Shown here: positions 38,910 to 47,923 of the stretch, one piece after another
How the letters are laid out: the number at the start of each line of letters is the position of its first letter
Numbering within the stretch: position 1 is the stretch's first letter
Origin: JBKBIP01 sp046297495
GTDB lineage: Bacteria; Planctomycetota; Planctomycetia; Gemmatales; Gemmataceae
Direction of reading: 5' to 3'
Length of the DNA: 64,000 nucleotides
NCBI GenBank assembly: GCA_046297495.1
Contig: JBKBIP010000031.1
Span: forward strand, 1 to 64,000
The notes under the pieces: model-generated
Seen by the model: the letters and a program-made list of their open reading frames with translations, nothing else
Database searches by the model: none
What the model was told of the DNA's origin: nothing
Position numbers and translations under genes: made by a program

Positions 38910-40118
38910 ATGAAGGTTGGCATCGATTACGGCCTGGCTCATCTGGACATCGACGTCGCGTCAGCGGATTGGATGGGCGGCCAGGCCCCGTCTCGGCCCG
39001 AACCGTTGGCGGATCCGGTCGTCGCCGCGCGCGACGCCCTTGAACATCCTCTTGACTTCCCGCCGCTGCGCCGCGCGTTGACGCCGGATGATCATATCGC
39101 CATTATCGTGGACGAACGCTTGCCGCGCTTGGCCGACGTGTTGGCGGTGGTGATCGATCATGTCCTGGAAGCGGGGGTCTCCAGCGAGGACATCAGCTTG
39201 TTGTGTCCGTCCCCCTCCAGCGGCCAACCGTGGCTCGATGACATGGCCGACGAATATCAAGAGGTGCGCGTCGAAGTTCACAACCCCAACGACCGGCGTT
39301 GTTTGAGCTACTTGGCCACCACCCAGAGCGGCCGGCGGATTTATCTGAATCGCACGGCGGTTGACGCCGATCAGCTCATCGTCGTGACTCGCAGCGGTTA
39401 CGATCCGCTGCTGGGCTATGGCGGCGCGGCGGGCGCGATCTTCCCCACCCTGAGCGACCAGGCCACGCGCCGGGATTATGCCAATATGCTGTCGTTCGAT
39501 GTTCCCGGCGCGCGTCCCTGGCCGGCGCGGCAAGAAGCGCAGGAAGTCGCCTGGTTGTTGGGCGCCCCGTTTTTCCTACATTTCGTGGAAGGACGCGGCG
39601 CGGACCTCTTGCACGTTTCGGCGGGACTGCTGGAAACCGGCGACGAGTCGCGGCGCTGGCTCGATGCTTGTTGGCGCGTGTCGGTCCCCTGCCGCGCGGA
39701 TACGGTGATTGCCAGCGTGGGGGGCGATCCGGCCCGAAATGATTTCGCCGACCTGGCCCGCGCTTTGGCCTGTGCCGCGCGGGTCGTGCAACCGCAAGGC
39801 CGGATCGTGCTACTCAGTCAAGTCGTCCCCGAGTTGGGGGCCGGCGCGGAGTTGCTGCGCCAAGCGGACAGCGTGCCGCAAGCCCTGGAACTGCTGCTGC
39901 AGCGTCAACCGGATGACCTGGCCGCCGCCTTTTTGTGGGCCAGCGCGGCCCGGCACGCATCCGTGTATCTGCTCAGCGGCTTGCCTCCTGACACCGCCGA
40001 GGAGCTGTTCACCATTCCCCTCGATCATGCCGGCCAGCTGAAGCGACTCCTGGAACAAGAAGGGACCTACTTGTACTTGGCCGACGCCCATAAGACCATG
40101 GCCGAAGTGAAGGGATGA
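38910..40118 (+). CDS. LarA-fold (DUF2088, lactate racemase-like) protein lacking recognisable catalytic residues
   Basis: 402 residues. The N-terminal layout matches LarA/DUF2088: IAIIVDERLPRLADVLAVVIDHVLEAG corresponds to the IISSDHTRPxP helix-strand unit, followed by a conserved GGAAGAIFP-type loop and a C-terminal Rossmann-like half (ADTVIASVGGDPARNDF). Lactate racemase uses a nickel-pincer cofactor attached to a lysine, plus active-site histidines. By eye those positions read CPSPSSG (instead of the His-containing ATGFHRP) and GGAAGAIFP (no Lys), so racemase chemistry is doubtful. No larB, larC or larE lies nearby. Isolated DUF2088 proteins are frequent in Planctomycetes; function unknown. 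Confidence 0.75.
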   Translation: MKVGIDYGLAHLDIDVASADWMGGQAPSRPEPLADPVVAARDALEHPLDFPPLRRALTPDDHIAIIVDERLPRLADVLAVVIDHVLEAGVSSEDISLLCPSPSSGQPWLDDMADEYQEVRVEVHNPNDRRCLSYLATTQSGRRIYLNRTAVDADQLIVVTRSGYDPLLGYGGAAGAIFPTLSDQATRRDYANMLSFDVPGARPWPARQEAQEVAWLLGAPFFLHFVEGRGADLLHVSAGLLETGDESRRWLDACWRVSVPCRADTVIASVGGDPARNDFADLARALACAARVVQPQGRIVLLSQVVPELGAGAELLRQADSVPQALELLLQRQPDDLAAAFLWASAARHASVYLLSGLPPDTAEELFTIPLDHAGQLKRLLEQEGTYLYLADAHKTMAEVKG

Positions 40119-40280
40119 GATGAGGCGGTGAAGGGGTGAGGGAATGAGGTGGTGAGGATGAGGAAGTGAAGGAATGAAGAGGTAAGGGGAAGGGATGAAA
40201 ATCGGTTCGTGCCAATCCCCTCATCTCCTCACCCCCTTCCATCTCCTCATCCTCTCATCCCGTCTCCCCTTCACCCCCTC
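40104..40280. repeat. Purine-rich/pyrimidine-rich imperfect inverted repeat
   Basis: 40104-40200 is almost entirely G, A and T on the plus strand (GATGAGG, TGAAGGGG-like units), and 40215-40280 almost entirely C and T with complementary units (CCCCTCATC, CCTTCACCCC). Between them lies ATCGGTTCGTGCC, the 5' arm of the dispersed palindrome. Potential long hairpin or triplex-forming tract between the LarA-like and YgfZ-like genes. Confidence 0.6.
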
Positions 40281-40341
40281 AAGGAGATCAGGAGAGACTT
40301 TCGGCCCAGACCGTGACCAACTTGACACAAGGAAAGCACCC

Positions 40342-41433
40342 ATGTCCGAACCGACTCCGCTGCATGGGCAAATCGCCCGACATGGCGCCGTGTGCCGGGA
40401 AGAAGCTGGCTGGATCGTGCCAAGTCATTTTGGCAACGCCGCCGAGGAATACGCGGCCGCCCGCCGTCATGCCGCTATCTTCGATTTGTCCTATCGAGGC
40501 CAAATACAAATTACCGGCACGGACGCGGCCTCCTTCTTGCACAACTTCTGCACCCATGACATCCAACGGCTCCCCGCTGGTCAGGGGCGCGAGGCATTTT
40601 TCACTACCGTCAAAGCGAAAGTCATCGCTCATGCTTGGATTGATCACCGTGAGCTGCCCGACGGCAGCGCGCAATTTTGGCTGGACACGACCGCCCAGCA
40701 AGGGGAAATCCTCCTCCAACATTTGAATCACTACCTCATCAGCGAGGACGTAACGCTCTCGGACAAGACGCGCCAATTCGTCCAGCTGCACCTTGCCGGC
40801 CCGGACACGCATGAGATATTGGAAACGGCCTTGGGCGAAACCTTGCCGCGTCTCCGCGAATTGCACCACGAAACCAAGGTATTCTCTGGCGACACCGTGA
40901 CCTGGCGGCGGCACGATTGGCTCAACCTGCTCGGCTACGATCTCTTCTGCGCCAGCGTGTCCGCCGCCAGTGTGTGGCAAGCCCTGGTCGCCGCCGGCGC
41001 TCGGCCCGCGGGACAGGATGCCTTCGAGTGGCTGCGCGTCGAAGCGGGGTTTCCCCTGTATGGCGTGGACATCGACGCGGACCGTTTCGTCGTGGAGTTG
41101 GATCGGGCGGCCCAGGCCATTAGCTACACCAAGGGCTGCTATCTGGGCCAGGAACCCATCGTCATGGCCCGCGACCGGGGACACGTCAACCGCTGGCTAC
41201 GCGGCTTAAAGGTGTCCGGCGCCATCCCACCGGCGCGCGCCGCCCCAGTCCTGCGTCAAGGGGAAACCGTCGGCGAGGTGACATCCGCCGTGGTGTCGCC
41301 TCGTTTGGGGGTAATCGCTTTGGCCTATCTGCGCCGCGGCCACGACCAACCCGGCACTCCCGTGGAGGTGGTCACGGATCAGGGATCACAACCGGCGGAA
41401 GTCACGTCATTACCATTTACCGCCCAGGAATAG
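40342..41433 (+). CDS. YgfZ/GcvT-like folate-binding protein
   Basis: 363 residues from ATG 40342 (AAGGAAA upstream); the longer frame starting at 40195 is translated from the repeat tract and is rejected. The family signature KGCYLGQE is present (KGCYLGQEPI, about residue 263), with upstream FDLSYRGQIQITGTDAASFLHNFCTHDIQ, typical of the aminomethyltransferase/YgfZ fold. YgfZ proteins bind folate and support Fe-S cluster enzymes and tRNA modification; glycine-cleavage T-protein is the other option, but no gcvH or gcvP is nearby and the Cys-containing signature favours YgfZ. Confidence 0.87.
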   Translation: MSEPTPLHGQIARHGAVCREEAGWIVPSHFGNAAEEYAAARRHAAIFDLSYRGQIQITGTDAASFLHNFCTHDIQRLPAGQGREAFFTTVKAKVIAHAWIDHRELPDGSAQFWLDTTAQQGEILLQHLNHYLISEDVTLSDKTRQFVQLHLAGPDTHEILETALGETLPRLRELHHETKVFSGDTVTWRRHDWLNLLGYDLFCASVSAASVWQALVAAGARPAGQDAFEWLRVEAGFPLYGVDIDADRFVVELDRAAQAISYTKGCYLGQEPIVMARDRGHVNRWLRGLKVSGAIPPARAAPVLRQGETVGEVTSAVVSPRLGVIALAYLRRGHDQPGTPVEVVTDQGSQPAEVTSLPFTAQE

Positions 41434-41437
41434 GCAT

Positions 41438-42451
41438 TCATCCTGCTGGCGGCGGACTCACTAATAGCATCACGCAAGCGACGCCGTTAAACAGGGAATG
41501 CACGACGATTGGCCCGACCAGGCTTTGCGTGCGCTGCGCCATCCAGCCCAATCCCAGTCCCAGCACGAACAGGGCCACGGGTTGCGGCCAGGCGCTATGC
41601 CCTACGGCGAATAGCAGCGCGGAGCCGAAAATCGCGCCAGGAATAGGAGTTCGTGCGTAGCGGTGAATGCAGCCATACATGGGAAGCAAGGCGAGGACGA
41701 ACAGCAGCGGCGCCGCGTTCAGCCAAAGGATGGTGAGGCGTCCTTCCTGCCACGCCAACGGCGGCTTGCCGAGTTGATACACCAATAGCAACGAAGCGGC
41801 CACCGCCGCCGCCCCGCCCCACTGGTGCCGCGTCAGCCAGCGCTGCAACAGGCCACGAAAGAACATTTCCTCCCACACCGGCGCGACCACCATCGCCACC
41901 AGCACCAACGCCCACCACTCTCCTGGAATCACCTGTTGTTGCATCACTTGGGTGAAAGGATGGGGTTCATCGACCCCGTAGAACAAAATACACAGCATGA
42001 GAACGCCATAGGCCAACGGCGTCAGGATGAAGAAACCGATAATACCAATGTCCAGATTCCGTAAGAAGCGATGCCCAGTCAGCCCCAGCTGATAGGGGCG
42101 TGTGCCGCTGATGAGCCAAGGGACCATCACAATCGTCGCCACCATTCCCGGAAAGGCGACCAGGGACGCCCAGATATGCAAACGCAGATTGAGAACCTTC
42201 TCCGTTCCCCCTTCCTGCTCCGCCAACAGTTCCGAGCCATACAGCCACTGAAAGAAGCCCCAATCATTCAGCACGTCTGTCATCATCACCGGCCAAAGGT
42301 TCACGGCCAGAAAAACAAACACCACTTCCAAAGCGCCCCATGGCACGGCGCGTTGTCGCTGAGGCGGCATCCAACGCACCAAGAAACGGCGCCAGCAGCC
42401 CGGATGCGGCGTGATGTCGTGCATCTGTTCGGTGTTGACCGGAACCGTCAT
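41438..42451 (-). CDS. CPBP family intramembrane metalloprotease
   Basis: 337 residues with about eight hydrophobic segments. The catalytic Abi/CAAX-protease motifs are visible: EEMFFRGLL (EExxxR, about residue 193), a following FAVGHSAW with His, and VVHSLFN near the C-terminus. Such membrane proteases process prenylated or small peptides, or act in stress signalling; specificity cannot be predicted. GAGGACA lies upstream of the ATG. The stop codon is only 4 bp from the convergent YgfZ-like stop. Confidence 0.9.
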   Translation of the reverse strand: MTVPVNTEQMHDITPHPGCWRRFLVRWMPPQRQRAVPWGALEVVFVFLAVNLWPVMMTDVLNDWGFFQWLYGSELLAEQEGGTEKVLNLRLHIWASLVAFPGMVATIVMVPWLISGTRPYQLGLTGHRFLRNLDIGIIGFFILTPLAYGVLMLCILFYGVDEPHPFTQVMQQQVIPGEWWALVLVAMVVAPVWEEMFFRGLLQRWLTRHQWGGAAAVAASLLLVYQLGKPPLAWQEGRLTILWLNAAPLLFVLALLPMYGCIHRYARTPIPGAIFGSALLFAVGHSAWPQPVALFVLGLGLGWMAQRTQSLVGPIVVHSLFNGVACVMLLVSPPPAG

Positions 42452-42469
42452 GCAAAATGTCCTCGGGTG

Positions 42470-42497
42470 TTGGCGGCAAACTTTCGTATTCTATCAT
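42470..42497 (+). promoter_or_regulatory. Candidate promoter of trpC
   Basis: TTGGCG (42470-42475), 16-bp spacer, TATCAT (42492-42497), in the divergent region between the CPBP protease gene and trpC. A degenerate copy of the dispersed palindrome (42518-42557) follows in the leader. Confidence 0.35.
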
Positions 42498-42591
42498 AGT
42501 TCATATTTCTGGAGATGGATCGTGGCACGCGGACTTTCGCCCCTGCACGCGAACCGACCCGGCACCAGACAACTTCCGTGAGACCAACATC

Positions 42592-43377
42592 ATGACCATT
42601 CTGGATGAAATCGTGGCTCGCAAGCGCCGCGAGGTGGAACAAGCTCAGGCTCAGACGCCGGAGCGTGAGTTGGAAAGCCAGCTCGCCACGGCGCCGCCGG
42701 CGCGCGATTTTTTTGCCGCCCTGAACGTGCCGGGGCGGATTCGTGTCATCGCCGAGGTCAAGAAAGCCTCCCCCTCCGCCGGCGTGATCCGGGCCGATTT
42801 TGACCCGGTGGCCATCGCGCGCGTCTATGAACGCCACGGCGCGGCCGCCATCAGCGTGTTGACCGACGCCCCCTATTTTCAGGGGCATCTCAACTATCTG
42901 CGCGCCATCCGCGCCGCGGTGCAAGTCCCCCTCTTGCGGAAAGATTTCATCCTGTGCCGCTATCAAATCCTGGAGGCGCGACTGGCGGGAGCTGATGCCG
43001 TATTGCTCATCGCCGAGGTATTGGCGGCCGACGATCTGCGCCGCTTGCTGGCCGAGACGCACGCCTTGGGGATGACCGCGCTGGTGGAGCTGCACGACGC
43101 CGAAGCGCTGCCGAAAGTGCTGGACAGTGGCGCGCGTCTCATCGGCGTCAACAACCGCGACTTGCGGACATTCGTGACACGTTTGGAACACACGCTCGAC
43201 CTGCGCCCGCGCATCCCCGCCGACCGGCTGCTGGTCAGCGAAAGCGGCATCCGCACCGCCGCGGATGTGCGCCGCTTGCGCGAAGCTGGCGTCCAGGCTA
43301 TTCTCGTCGGCGAAAGCCTGATGCGCGCCCCCGACATCGGCGCTGCCGTGGATGCCTTGCTGAGAAACGAGGAATGA
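42592..43377 (+). CDS. trpC: Indole-3-glycerol phosphate synthase
   Basis: 261 residues from ATG 42592; extension upstream to 42457 is not conserved-looking. The (beta/alpha)8-barrel motifs are all present: EVKKASPSAG with the catalytic Lys, AISVLTDAPYFQG, LLRKDFIL, GADAVLLIAEVL, LVELHD, GVNNRDLRTF, and the phosphate-binding VSESGI and LVGESLM. It closes the indole ring in tryptophan biosynthesis, converting the anthranilate-derived CdRP to indole-3-glycerol phosphate. No other trp gene lies in the window, so the pathway is dispersed, as is common in Planctomycetes. Confidence 0.97.
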   Translation: MTILDEIVARKRREVEQAQAQTPERELESQLATAPPARDFFAALNVPGRIRVIAEVKKASPSAGVIRADFDPVAIARVYERHGAAAISVLTDAPYFQGHLNYLRAIRAAVQVPLLRKDFILCRYQILEARLAGADAVLLIAEVLAADDLRRLLAETHALGMTALVELHDAEALPKVLDSGARLIGVNNRDLRTFVTRLEHTLDLRPRIPADRLLVSESGIRTAADVRRLREAGVQAILVGESLMRAPDIGAAVDALLRNEE

Positions 43378-43441
43378 TTCCTGATCCGGCGGTTTCCGCG
43401 TCGCGTGGCGGCTTGAGAGGATGGACTACCTCATCGAAACT

Positions 43442-45217
43442 TTACTCCGTTGTTTCCGTGCTCCCTTCCCCAATGTCTACCTCCTGACAGTCGATGGCCT
43501 CGACTGGCGCCGGGGGGATTTCGGTTTGACCGCGCAGCCAGAGGAGGCCACACCATAGCCATAGGAAAATCAAGCAAAACATGTCCCACGGATAGCGGTA
43601 GCCACGATGCCTTAGTAAATCATCGGTGGCGAAGACGTGAACCCCACGCACTGACGGCAGCCAATCCGCCGTCATGGAGAAGCCCAAGGCGATCTCGAAG
43701 GATGGCAAACCATGTTCGACGAATAGCAGCACGGCCAACCAGGTGGGAATCAAACGGTTGAGCACCCACATGCTGGGCGGCCGGTCGAAGGGGAGATCAT
43801 TTGGTGGTATGGGATAGTCGTCACACAACCGCGCCTGATGATAGCGAACCCAGTCGGGGGGCAAACGGTCTGGAGATAGTGTGTGCCAGACGACGAAAAT
43901 GGGCGTGATGTAGCGGCGCGGCTCAACAAACAGCAGCGCCACTGGCAGAGCCGTCAGCAGTGTGTCATAATACATGAAATGATAGCAACTCAGCCAACCG
44001 CCGAGCAGGATGAAGGCGGCGACGGGGCCAGTAGTCGCTTGGGCTTGACGACGCTTGAACCAGATGACGGAAACGGTAAGCGCCAACGCAGCCAGATACA
44101 CGCCCCAGCTCCAATAAAAGGCCGGCCAGGTGTCGCGGGCCGTGTGGGACACCTCGAAATCCAGGAGCCAGCGGCGCGGGAGGCCCAGCAAATCACGGCT
44201 GAGAAAGACCCAGTTCTCATCCACGTTGTACAGCAAAGCGGCTTTCCGGCCTATTTCCAGCCAGTGCCACCAGGAATGCAAACCGACGAACGGCAGCGTC
44301 AAGCCGATCAACAACGCGGAGCTGGACAACATCGCGGCAGCAGCGCGCCAGCGGCATGTCAAAAGGAGAACCAGCAGAAACGAGGCAGCCCACACTGGCT
44401 TGAACGCCAGCAAGCCCCACACGATTCCGCCCCAGCCGGCATGTTGGCGGGCGATTAGTACCCAACCCCAGATGAGAATGGTCAGCGTCAGATCAGCGTT
44501 TTGGCCCAGCTTGATGTTGCCGCCGAAACCGGGATACACCAGGACAAACACGACAGCCACCGGCCACCAGACCCGGCCGCGTGCCAGCAGCGCGATGCCC
44601 AAGGCTGATGCCAGGGCTAAGGCGAGGCTGACGATTTGCCGCACCCGATACGCTTGGGGAGGCGGCAGCAGCGCTTGCGGCGCCAACACGAAGGCACTGA
44701 TCGGCGGATACAACGGGCCGCCGACGCATGGCTTCTCCAGCTCGGCGAGGTTTTCTGGCGTCCATTGCCGCTGACCCGCGACTATCAGAACCATGCCATC
44801 CAAAGGACTACTACTTGCCAACGGGGTGACGAAGGAAGCACGCCATTTCGTTTGGTCTGGATCGTCGCTTCCCATCAGCCAGCCCATGAGGTTGTTGGCA
44901 TCGTGACCGGTTTCGTGTTTCTGGCGTTGGTCTTCGGGAATTTCGTCACTGATGGGATAATATGCCTGGGCCACCGACCATTGATAGGCGCGGTCGTACA
45001 GATGCCAAGCATGACCATCGACGACCATGCGCCCCATGATCCATTGGCCGCCGAAATCGATGAAGGTGTGGGCGCTGTTGCCGCTGGGCCGGCGCGAGTC
45101 GTTGAAGTGATGCCAGGCCGAATCCCCCGTCAGTCCCAAGGCGGCCAAAGCGACCAGCCACGCTAGGACATAGCGTGTCAGCCAATGGAAGGCGAAACGC
45201 AAAATCGCGTCGATCAT
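43442..45217 (-). CDS. Polytopic membrane protein, GT87/DUF2029-like glycosyltransferase
   Basis: 591 residues with roughly ten hydrophobic segments, beginning with WLTRYVLAWLVALAALGLTG. An extracytoplasmic loop (SAHTFIDFGGQWIMGRMVVDGHAWHLYDR, discontinuous) and the downstream YPPISAFVLAPQALLPP block resemble the GT-C family DUF2029/GT87 (mannosyl- or arabinosyl-phospho-polyprenol-dependent transferases). An unusually long loop (about 80-180) contains SDEIPEDQRQKHETGHDANN. It has a non-membrane C-terminal tail ending in acidic residues. It would transfer sugars from a lipid donor on the outer face; acceptor unknown. Divergent from tilS. Confidence 0.7.
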   Translation of the reverse strand: MIDAILRFAFHWLTRYVLAWLVALAALGLTGDSAWHHFNDSRRPSGNSAHTFIDFGGQWIMGRMVVDGHAWHLYDRAYQWSVAQAYYPISDEIPEDQRQKHETGHDANNLMGWLMGSDDPDQTKWRASFVTPLASSSPLDGMVLIVAGQRQWTPENLAELEKPCVGGPLYPPISAFVLAPQALLPPPQAYRVRQIVSLALALASALGIALLARGRVWWPVAVVFVLVYPGFGGNIKLGQNADLTLTILIWGWVLIARQHAGWGGIVWGLLAFKPVWAASFLLVLLLTCRWRAAAAMLSSSALLIGLTLPFVGLHSWWHWLEIGRKAALLYNVDENWVFLSRDLLGLPRRWLLDFEVSHTARDTWPAFYWSWGVYLAALALTVSVIWFKRRQAQATTGPVAAFILLGGWLSCYHFMYYDTLLTALPVALLFVEPRRYITPIFVVWHTLSPDRLPPDWVRYHQARLCDDYPIPPNDLPFDRPPSMWVLNRLIPTWLAVLLFVEHGLPSFEIALGFSMTADWLPSVRGVHVFATDDLLRHRGYRYPWDMFCLIFLWLWCGLLWLRGQTEIPPAPVEAIDCQEVDIGEGSTETTE

Positions 45218-45318
45218 GCGGATGGTTCTCCCGGCTGGGAGCCGGGGGTTTTGAAAGTTTGGGTCTCTCGACCCCGGCCAAAAGCCGGGACGTAATCTAT
45301 TGGTGCTGGAAGATTATT

Positions 45319-46359
45319 ATGCGCCAACACCCTTTGGTTGGCAAAGTGGCTTCGTTCTTGCAGCGCTGTTCGTGGCAGCCCGCTGATACCGTCGTGGCGG
45401 TGTCTGGCGGTCCGGACAGCATGGCCTTGCTGCGCGTGTTGCTCGAAGCGCGCAGCCAAGCAGCGGCTCCACGCCTGATCATCGCCCATGTGAATCACCA
45501 GCTGCGAGGGGCCGAGAGCGACGCCGACGAAGCATTTGTCGTGGGGCAATGTCAGCGCCTGCAAGCGGCTGGTTGGGGGAACCTGGAGTGTCGAAGCACG
45601 CGCGTCGATGCCCGCGCGGCAGCTCGGAAAGAACGCGCCAACCTGGAAAGCACGGCCCGCCGTCTGCGCTATGATTGGCTCGCGGGGCTGGCCCAGGAAT
45701 GTCGGGCGCCCTGGGTCGCCACCGGCCACAGCGCCGACGACCAGGCCGAGACCGTCCTGCATCGACTCGTGCGCGGGGCGGGAATTCGCGGTCTGCGCGG
45801 CATCGCGGCGCGGCGCGTACTGGCGGCGGAAGTCAACGTCATTCGCCCGCTGTTGGCCGTGACCCGTGCCGAGGTGCTTGCGTATCTGCGCGATCGGGAG
45901 CAACCTTTTCGGGAAGATAGCTCTAACCGCGATCTCCATTTCACGCGCAACCGCATTCGGCAGGATCTGTTGCCGCTGTTGGCGGATCAGTATAATCCAG
46001 CGATCCGCGCCATCCTGTGCCGATTGGCTGTCCAAGCCGAGGAAACTTACGCCGGCCTGGAGGCCCGCGCTGCCGTCGTCTGGGCCGCCGCCGAGAAACC
46101 GCGCGTGGGGCAGGTGCTGATCTTCGATCTCCACCCGCTACGGACGCAGCCCCGTTATCTGATTCGAGAGATCTTTCGCTTGGTGTGGCAGCGCGAAGGG
46201 TGGCCGACGGCGGCGATGTCCTTCGCGCGTTGGGATGACTTGGCCGCTCTCGTCTTCGGTGAGCTGGCCGCTGTCGATTTGCCGCATGGCCTCCACGCCG
46301 AAACCCAGCGCCACGTTTTGCGACTACGCCAGCGCGCGGCAGAGCAGCCCAATTCATAG
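45319..46359 (+). CDS. tilS: tRNA(Ile)-lysidine synthetase
   Basis: 346 residues from ATG 45319 with GGAAG upstream. The PP-loop is exact: VAVSGGPDSMALLR (about residue 28). TilS-specific motifs follow: HVNHQLRG, ESTARRLRYDWL, ATGHSADDQAETVLHRLVRGAG, RPLL, and EDSSNRDLHFTRNRIR. The enzyme modifies C34 of tRNA-Ile(CAU) to lysidine using ATP and lysine, enabling AUA decoding. The length corresponds to a form without the full C-terminal substrate-binding domain of E. coli TilS. The stop overlaps the end of the convergent cysteine desulfurase gene by 6 bp. Confidence 0.95.
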   Translation: MRQHPLVGKVASFLQRCSWQPADTVVAVSGGPDSMALLRVLLEARSQAAAPRLIIAHVNHQLRGAESDADEAFVVGQCQRLQAAGWGNLECRSTRVDARAAARKERANLESTARRLRYDWLAGLAQECRAPWVATGHSADDQAETVLHRLVRGAGIRGLRGIAARRVLAAEVNVIRPLLAVTRAEVLAYLRDREQPFREDSSNRDLHFTRNRIRQDLLPLLADQYNPAIRAILCRLAVQAEETYAGLEARAAVVWAAAEKPRVGQVLIFDLHPLRTQPRYLIREIFRLVWQREGWPTAAMSFARWDDLAALVFGELAAVDLPHGLHAETQRHVLRLRQRAAEQPNS

Positions 46360-47529
46360 GCGAGTGCCTGTCCGTGCCGCCGCGATGAGCTTCTCCGCCG
46401 CGCAGTCGATTTCTTCTTCCGTGGTGAATCGGCCCACGCTAAGGCGGAGGGCGCCGCGGCCCAGGTGCATCGGTACGCCCATCGCCGTCAGCACCGGCGA
46501 CAAGGTGAAGTGCCGCTGTTGGTCCCCTTCATGGCAGGCCGAGCCGGTTGAGGCGGCAATGTCGGGAACCGCCTTCAGCAAATCGATGCCGATTTGACCA
46601 GTGAAGTTGACATTCAACGTGTTCGGCAAGCGCCGTTCGGGATGGCCATTGAGAGTCACTCCTTCTTCCCCCAATCCTTCGCGCAGACGCTGCCAGAGTC
46701 GATCGCGCAACTGCCGCAACTGGTCTGTGGCGTGGGGCAAGGATTTACGGGCGATCTCACAAGCGGCTCCCAAGGCCACGATGTAGGGGACGTTCTCTGT
46801 CCCCGCCCGCCGGCCTGCTTCGTGCGACGCCCCATGAATCAATGGCTCCAACGTGACCCCCTGCCGCACATAGAGCACGCCGATGCCTTTGGGAGCGTAC
46901 AGCTTGTGCCCCGCTACCGACAGCAAATCGACACCAAGTTCAGCCACATTCACTGTCACCTTGCCCATCGATTGGGCGGCGTCGGTGTGCAGCAACACCT
47001 CTCGTTCGCGGGCGATGGCGCCAATCTCTCGGATCGGTTGCAGCGTGCCGACCTCGTTATTGGCGTGCATGATGCTGATAAGCGTTGTTTGTCGGTCGAT
47101 GGCCCGGCGCACGGCGTCGGGATCGACCAAACCGTGACGATCCACCGGCAGCACCGTCACTCGGCAGCCGAGCCGTTCGAGGAACTGGCACGGCTGCAAC
47201 GTGGCCGGGTGTTCGATGGCGCTAGTGATGAGGTGCGCCCCGCGCGCCCACCGGCCAAAGAAGCCGCGCAGCTTGGCGAAGACGGTCCCCTTCAACGCTT
47301 GGTTATTGGCCTCGCTGCCGCCGCCGGTGAAGACGATTTCCTCCGACCGCGCCCCTAGCAATTCCGCCACTTGCCCGCGCGCCCCCTGCACTGCGTCATG
47401 GGTGGTCTGGCCATAGGCATGGCTGCTTGACGGATTGCCGAAATGGTCCCGCAAGTACGGCACCATCGCCTCGATCACGGCGGGATCCAGCGGCGTAGTG
47501 GCGTTGTAATCGAGATAGATCGGGTTCAT
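46354..47529 (-). CDS. Cysteine desulfurase (NifS/IscS family)
   Basis: 391 residues from ATG 47529 (MNPIYLDYNATTPLDP, the usual family start; GGGAT just upstream); an in-frame ATG at 47538 is possible. PLP-binding signature AGHKLYAPKGIGVLYVR has the lysine near 208. EIVFTGGGSEANNQALKG and HTDAAQ are typical. The active-site Cys lies in TGSACHEG (near 330). It abstracts sulfur from cysteine to a persulfide for Fe-S clusters and thiolated tRNA; some relatives deliver selenium. The broken vapC frame runs into its 5' end. No iscU or iscA follows. Confidence 0.93.
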   Translation of the reverse strand: MNPIYLDYNATTPLDPAVIEAMVPYLRDHFGNPSSSHAYGQTTHDAVQGARGQVAELLGARSEEIVFTGGGSEANNQALKGTVFAKLRGFFGRWARGAHLITSAIEHPATLQPCQFLERLGCRVTVLPVDRHGLVDPDAVRRAIDRQTTLISIMHANNEVGTLQPIREIGAIAREREVLLHTDAAQSMGKVTVNVAELGVDLLSVAGHKLYAPKGIGVLYVRQGVTLEPLIHGASHEAGRRAGTENVPYIVALGAACEIARKSLPHATDQLRQLRDRLWQRLREGLGEEGVTLNGHPERRLPNTLNVNFTGQIGIDLLKAVPDIAASTGSACHEGDQQRHFTLSPVLTAMGVPMHLGRGALRLSVGRFTTEEEIDCAAEKLIAAARTGTRL

Positions 47530-47923
47530 GGAAAACATCCCAGAGGATGGGTACGGAATAAGGCGTAAACTTGGCGTCCGCGCTCACCAACGTCATCCCT
47601 TCGGCCATCGTTTGGGCAATGAGCATTCGGTCAAATGAATCACGATGATGATCGGCTAACCCCGCGACCGCCAGAACGTGCGGAGTGTCAATTGGCAAGA
47701 GCCTAATTTGATACGTCATGGTTCACTTGCTGACAAACACATCCAACGGATCACTGAGAACCAGTTTCTTATTGCCGATCTTGATCGCCAGCTCCCAGAT
47801 GGATGCCACACTGAAGAACAACACATTCGCTGAATCAGCAAGGGCAGCTTGTGCCGCTGGACTCAGACTTGGACTTCCTTCGACTAGCCACAAGAAAGTA
47901 TGCGTATCCAACAAAAGTTTCAT
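47396..47923 (-). pseudogene. VapC-type PIN-domain toxin gene interrupted by an in-frame TGA
   Basis: The ATG at 47923 overlaps the antitoxin stop (ATGA). Codons 1-66 give the N-terminal PIN half (MKLLLDTHTFLWLVEG with the first Asp; SVASIWELAIK with the Glu). A TGA at 47725-47723 stops translation, then the same frame continues with the second half: LLPIDTPHVLAV, HHRDSFDRMLIAQ with the third acidic residue, and LVSADAKF, up to ILW at codon 128, where VapC proteins normally end. The usual stop after that Trp is also missing, and the frame runs on to 47396 inside the desulfurase gene. All catalytic acids survive, so the nonsense change is probably recent; the toxin is most likely inactive. Confidence 0.8.

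Noticed and set aside
47723..47725. vapC TGA as a second selenocysteine codon
   Set aside because: No cysteine pair or redox motif surrounds it, PIN nucleases do not use Cys there, and the normal stop is also lost; decay is simpler.
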